From: Bacillota bacterium
GTDB taxonomy: Bacteria > Bacillota > Bacilli > Alicyclobacillales > SLC66
Direction of reading: 5' to 3'
Assembly (NCBI GenBank): GCA_021846145.1
Contig: JAJZCJ010000143.1
Coordinates: 1-7,946, forward strand
Length of the DNA: 7,946 nt
The notes beneath the pieces were generated by a model, which was not told the DNA's origin, did no database searches, and worked only from the letters and a program-made list of their open reading frames with translations. The position numbers were made by a program, and so were the translations under genes. This document shows, in pieces, positions 6,559 to 7,946 of the stretch. Position 1 is the stretch's first letter. Each line of letters opens with the position of its first letter.

Positions 6559-7946
6559 TCACGATCTTAAACTTAAGTCTGCCCCGATACAACCAATGAT
6601 TTCTTGCTTGGAATTATAAAATGGTACGGACAGCGTGGAACAAGGGGAATGCGAGATTGCCGAAATATACACGTCAGAAGTATAAGACTTACCTTGCACC
6701 GCCGCAGTAAACCACGGGCGTTCACTAGCGTTAACTAGCCCAGCTTTTGGTTCTGAATAGATAAATGTACCATCTAAGCGGTTGGACCAAACCGCTTCAA
6801 ATGCAGGATTTTCGTGTTTGAATTGATCTAGAGCGTGACGATGTACAAGCGGATTAATCTCATCCGCTTGCAGCGAATGAGCAATCGAATTCATCGCGTT
6901 AAAAAAACGTTGTGCGTCGATTGCAACGTTGTTGGTCAGTTGCGGCATCTCCACACCTAATGTGTTCACAAAAGACTGGTAAGTCGTTTGTATGGAATCG
7001 GCTGTCGATTTCAAGTGATCCTTGGCCTGATCAAGCAATTCGATTTCATTGCGTTGATTTTTGATAGTATCGATCAGTTGATTCATTTTTTCCATTACAT
7101 TGGCAATGATGGTTGATACGGATTTCACGTGCGCTTCAACCTGACTGTTATTGGCGGACTGAGATTGGCTTTGCGTCGTTGTTTGGGTGATCCAATGATC
7201 CACTTGGGTAAATTGATCAGCAAAGACTCGCAATCGATCAGCCATTTGTTTTAAATTCGTGCTGCCTTGCGAAGCGGTATTCTTACCCCGTGATGTTTCG
7301 TTTACTACTTCATGTAGCTCGGCTTCAATATCATTGAGAATTTCGGCGGAGTGGTTCACAGCTCCCCGACTCTCTTCCGCTAGTTTGCGAATTTCTGATG
7401 CTACCACCGCGAATCCTTTGCCTTCTACGCCGGCGCGCGCCGCTTCAATCGCTGCGTTTAGTGACAAGAGGTTGGTCTGGGTCACTACATTCTGGAGAAC
7501 ATCATGAATTCCTCGGATGCGTTCTACTTGGCTTGCAAAATTCACGGTTTTTTCCTGAATTCGAGTGGACACTTGTGACATTTCCTCCATCAGTACTTCT
7601 GTTCCCTGAAGCGCGCTCATGACTTCTTGTGCGGCGACGAGCGTAGCGTTGCTTTGTTGCTGCATGTTTAACGAAGAGGAGACGATGGTCTGTGCTGTTT
7701 GCGAAATTTCACCTGTCGACGTAGCCACAGATGAGAGTTCTTTAAGTGCGGTTTCACCATTGATCCTGACATCTTCTTCTAAAGAGACAGATGTTTCGGC
7801 TATGCCCGATAATACCTTCGTGCTGCGGCGAATTTCTTTTGTGATGGCCGACAGTCGATCAAAAGCGACTTGTGACTCGAAAATCAAAGACTGAATTTTC
7901 TCAGTCTGGAAAGGCGGATTAGGAGATTCTTTGTGTGTGAATTTAT
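6559..7946 (-). CDS. Methyl-accepting chemotaxis protein with C-terminal Cache/PDC-like sensor (5'-truncated by window edge)
   Basis: A chemoreceptor-type protein expected to act with CheA and CheW. The frame stays open to the right edge, so the N-terminus is outside the window; TTG 7887 is probably internal. The visible ~461 residues begin with a polar, helical, heptad-like region, then the highly conserved MCP hairpin tip [17 protein letters not shown], then [18 protein letters not shown] (the QTN glutamine codon is 7477-7479). A long, Gln/Ser/Asn-rich coiled coil follows. The last ~110 residues (about 6562-6890) look like a Cache/PDC sensor fold: [39 protein letters not shown] and [21 protein letters not shown]. 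No membrane segment is seen in the visible part. Classical receptors have the sensor first, then membrane helices and HAMP; here the sensor follows the signalling domain, suggesting a cytoplasmic receptor. The ligand is unknown. It converges on hesA with a 38-base gap. MCP assignment is firm; the sensor-fold call rests on motif resemblance. Confidence 0.9.
   Translation of the reverse strand, partial: KFTHKESPNPPFQTEKIQSLIFESQVAFDRLSAITKEIRRSTKVLSGIAETSVSLEEDVRINGETALKELSSVATSTGEISQTAQTIVSSSLNMQQQSNATLVAAQEVMSALQGTEVLMEEMSQVSTRIQEKTVNFASQVERIRGIHDVLQNVVTQTNLLSLNAAIEAARAGVEGKGFAVVASEIRKLAEESRGAVNHSAEILNDIEAELHEVVNETSRGKNTASQGSTNLKQMADRLRVFADQFTQVDHWITQTTTQSQSQSANNSQVEAHVKSVSTIIANVMEKMNQLIDTIKNQRNEIELLDQAKDHLKSTADSIQTTYQSFVNTLGVEMPQLTNNVAIDAQRFFNAMNSIAHSLQADEINPLVHRHALDQFKHENPAFEAVWSNRLDGTFIYSEPKAGLVNASERPWFTAAVQGKSYTSDVYISAISHSPCSTLSVPFYNSKQEIIGCIGADLSLRS

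Noticed and set aside
7618..7894. + strand open reading frame opposite the start of the visible MCP region
   Set aside because: It mirrors the serine/threonine/valine-rich MCP coiled coil in antisense and has no independent support.

Overview
The window holds the back part of a molybdenum-nitrogenase operon on the + strand: nifD (5' end missing), nifK, nifE, nifN, nifX and a HesA-type ThiF/MoeB-family gene. A convergent methyl-accepting chemotaxis protein (MCP) gene on the - strand follows, cut by the right edge of the window. Intergenic gaps are 38 bases or less and there is no gene-free stretch over 300 bases. No tRNA, rRNA, CRISPR array or insertion sequence was seen.

The gene order D-K-E-N-X-hesA is the compact arrangement known from Paenibacillus-type nif clusters (nifB-H-D-K-E-N-X-hesA-nifV). 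With purine-rich Shine-Dalgarno sites, GTG starts and roughly balanced base composition, this points to a Bacillota (Firmicutes) diazotroph in or near the Paenibacillus/Alicyclobacillus part of Bacilli. That placement is inference from gene order and style, not from a database match. nifB and nifH would be expected just left of base 1, together with the operon promoter.

Region by region: 1-1060 is the C-terminal ~352 residues of NifD, with both FeMo-cofactor ligands visible; 1083-2639 is complete NifK with its three P-cluster cysteines; 2658-4076 and 4043-5380 are the cofactor-maturation scaffold NifE and NifN, whose genes overlap by 34 bases; 5386-5748 is NifX; 5765-6520 is HesA; 6503-6537 is a perfect 12-bp inverted repeat overlapping the hesA stop codon; 6559-7946 (-) is the MCP.

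NifD and NifK form the catalytic MoFe protein. NifE and NifN form the paralogous scaffold on which the FeMo-cofactor precursor is matured. NifX is a small cofactor-precursor carrier. HesA is an adenylating-enzyme homologue of unproven function that travels with nif genes. The points most worth a second look are the MCP, which has its signalling domain before a Cache/PDC-like sensor; the inverted repeat at the convergent gene ends; altered ATP-site residues in HesA; and the lack of nifV where it is expected.
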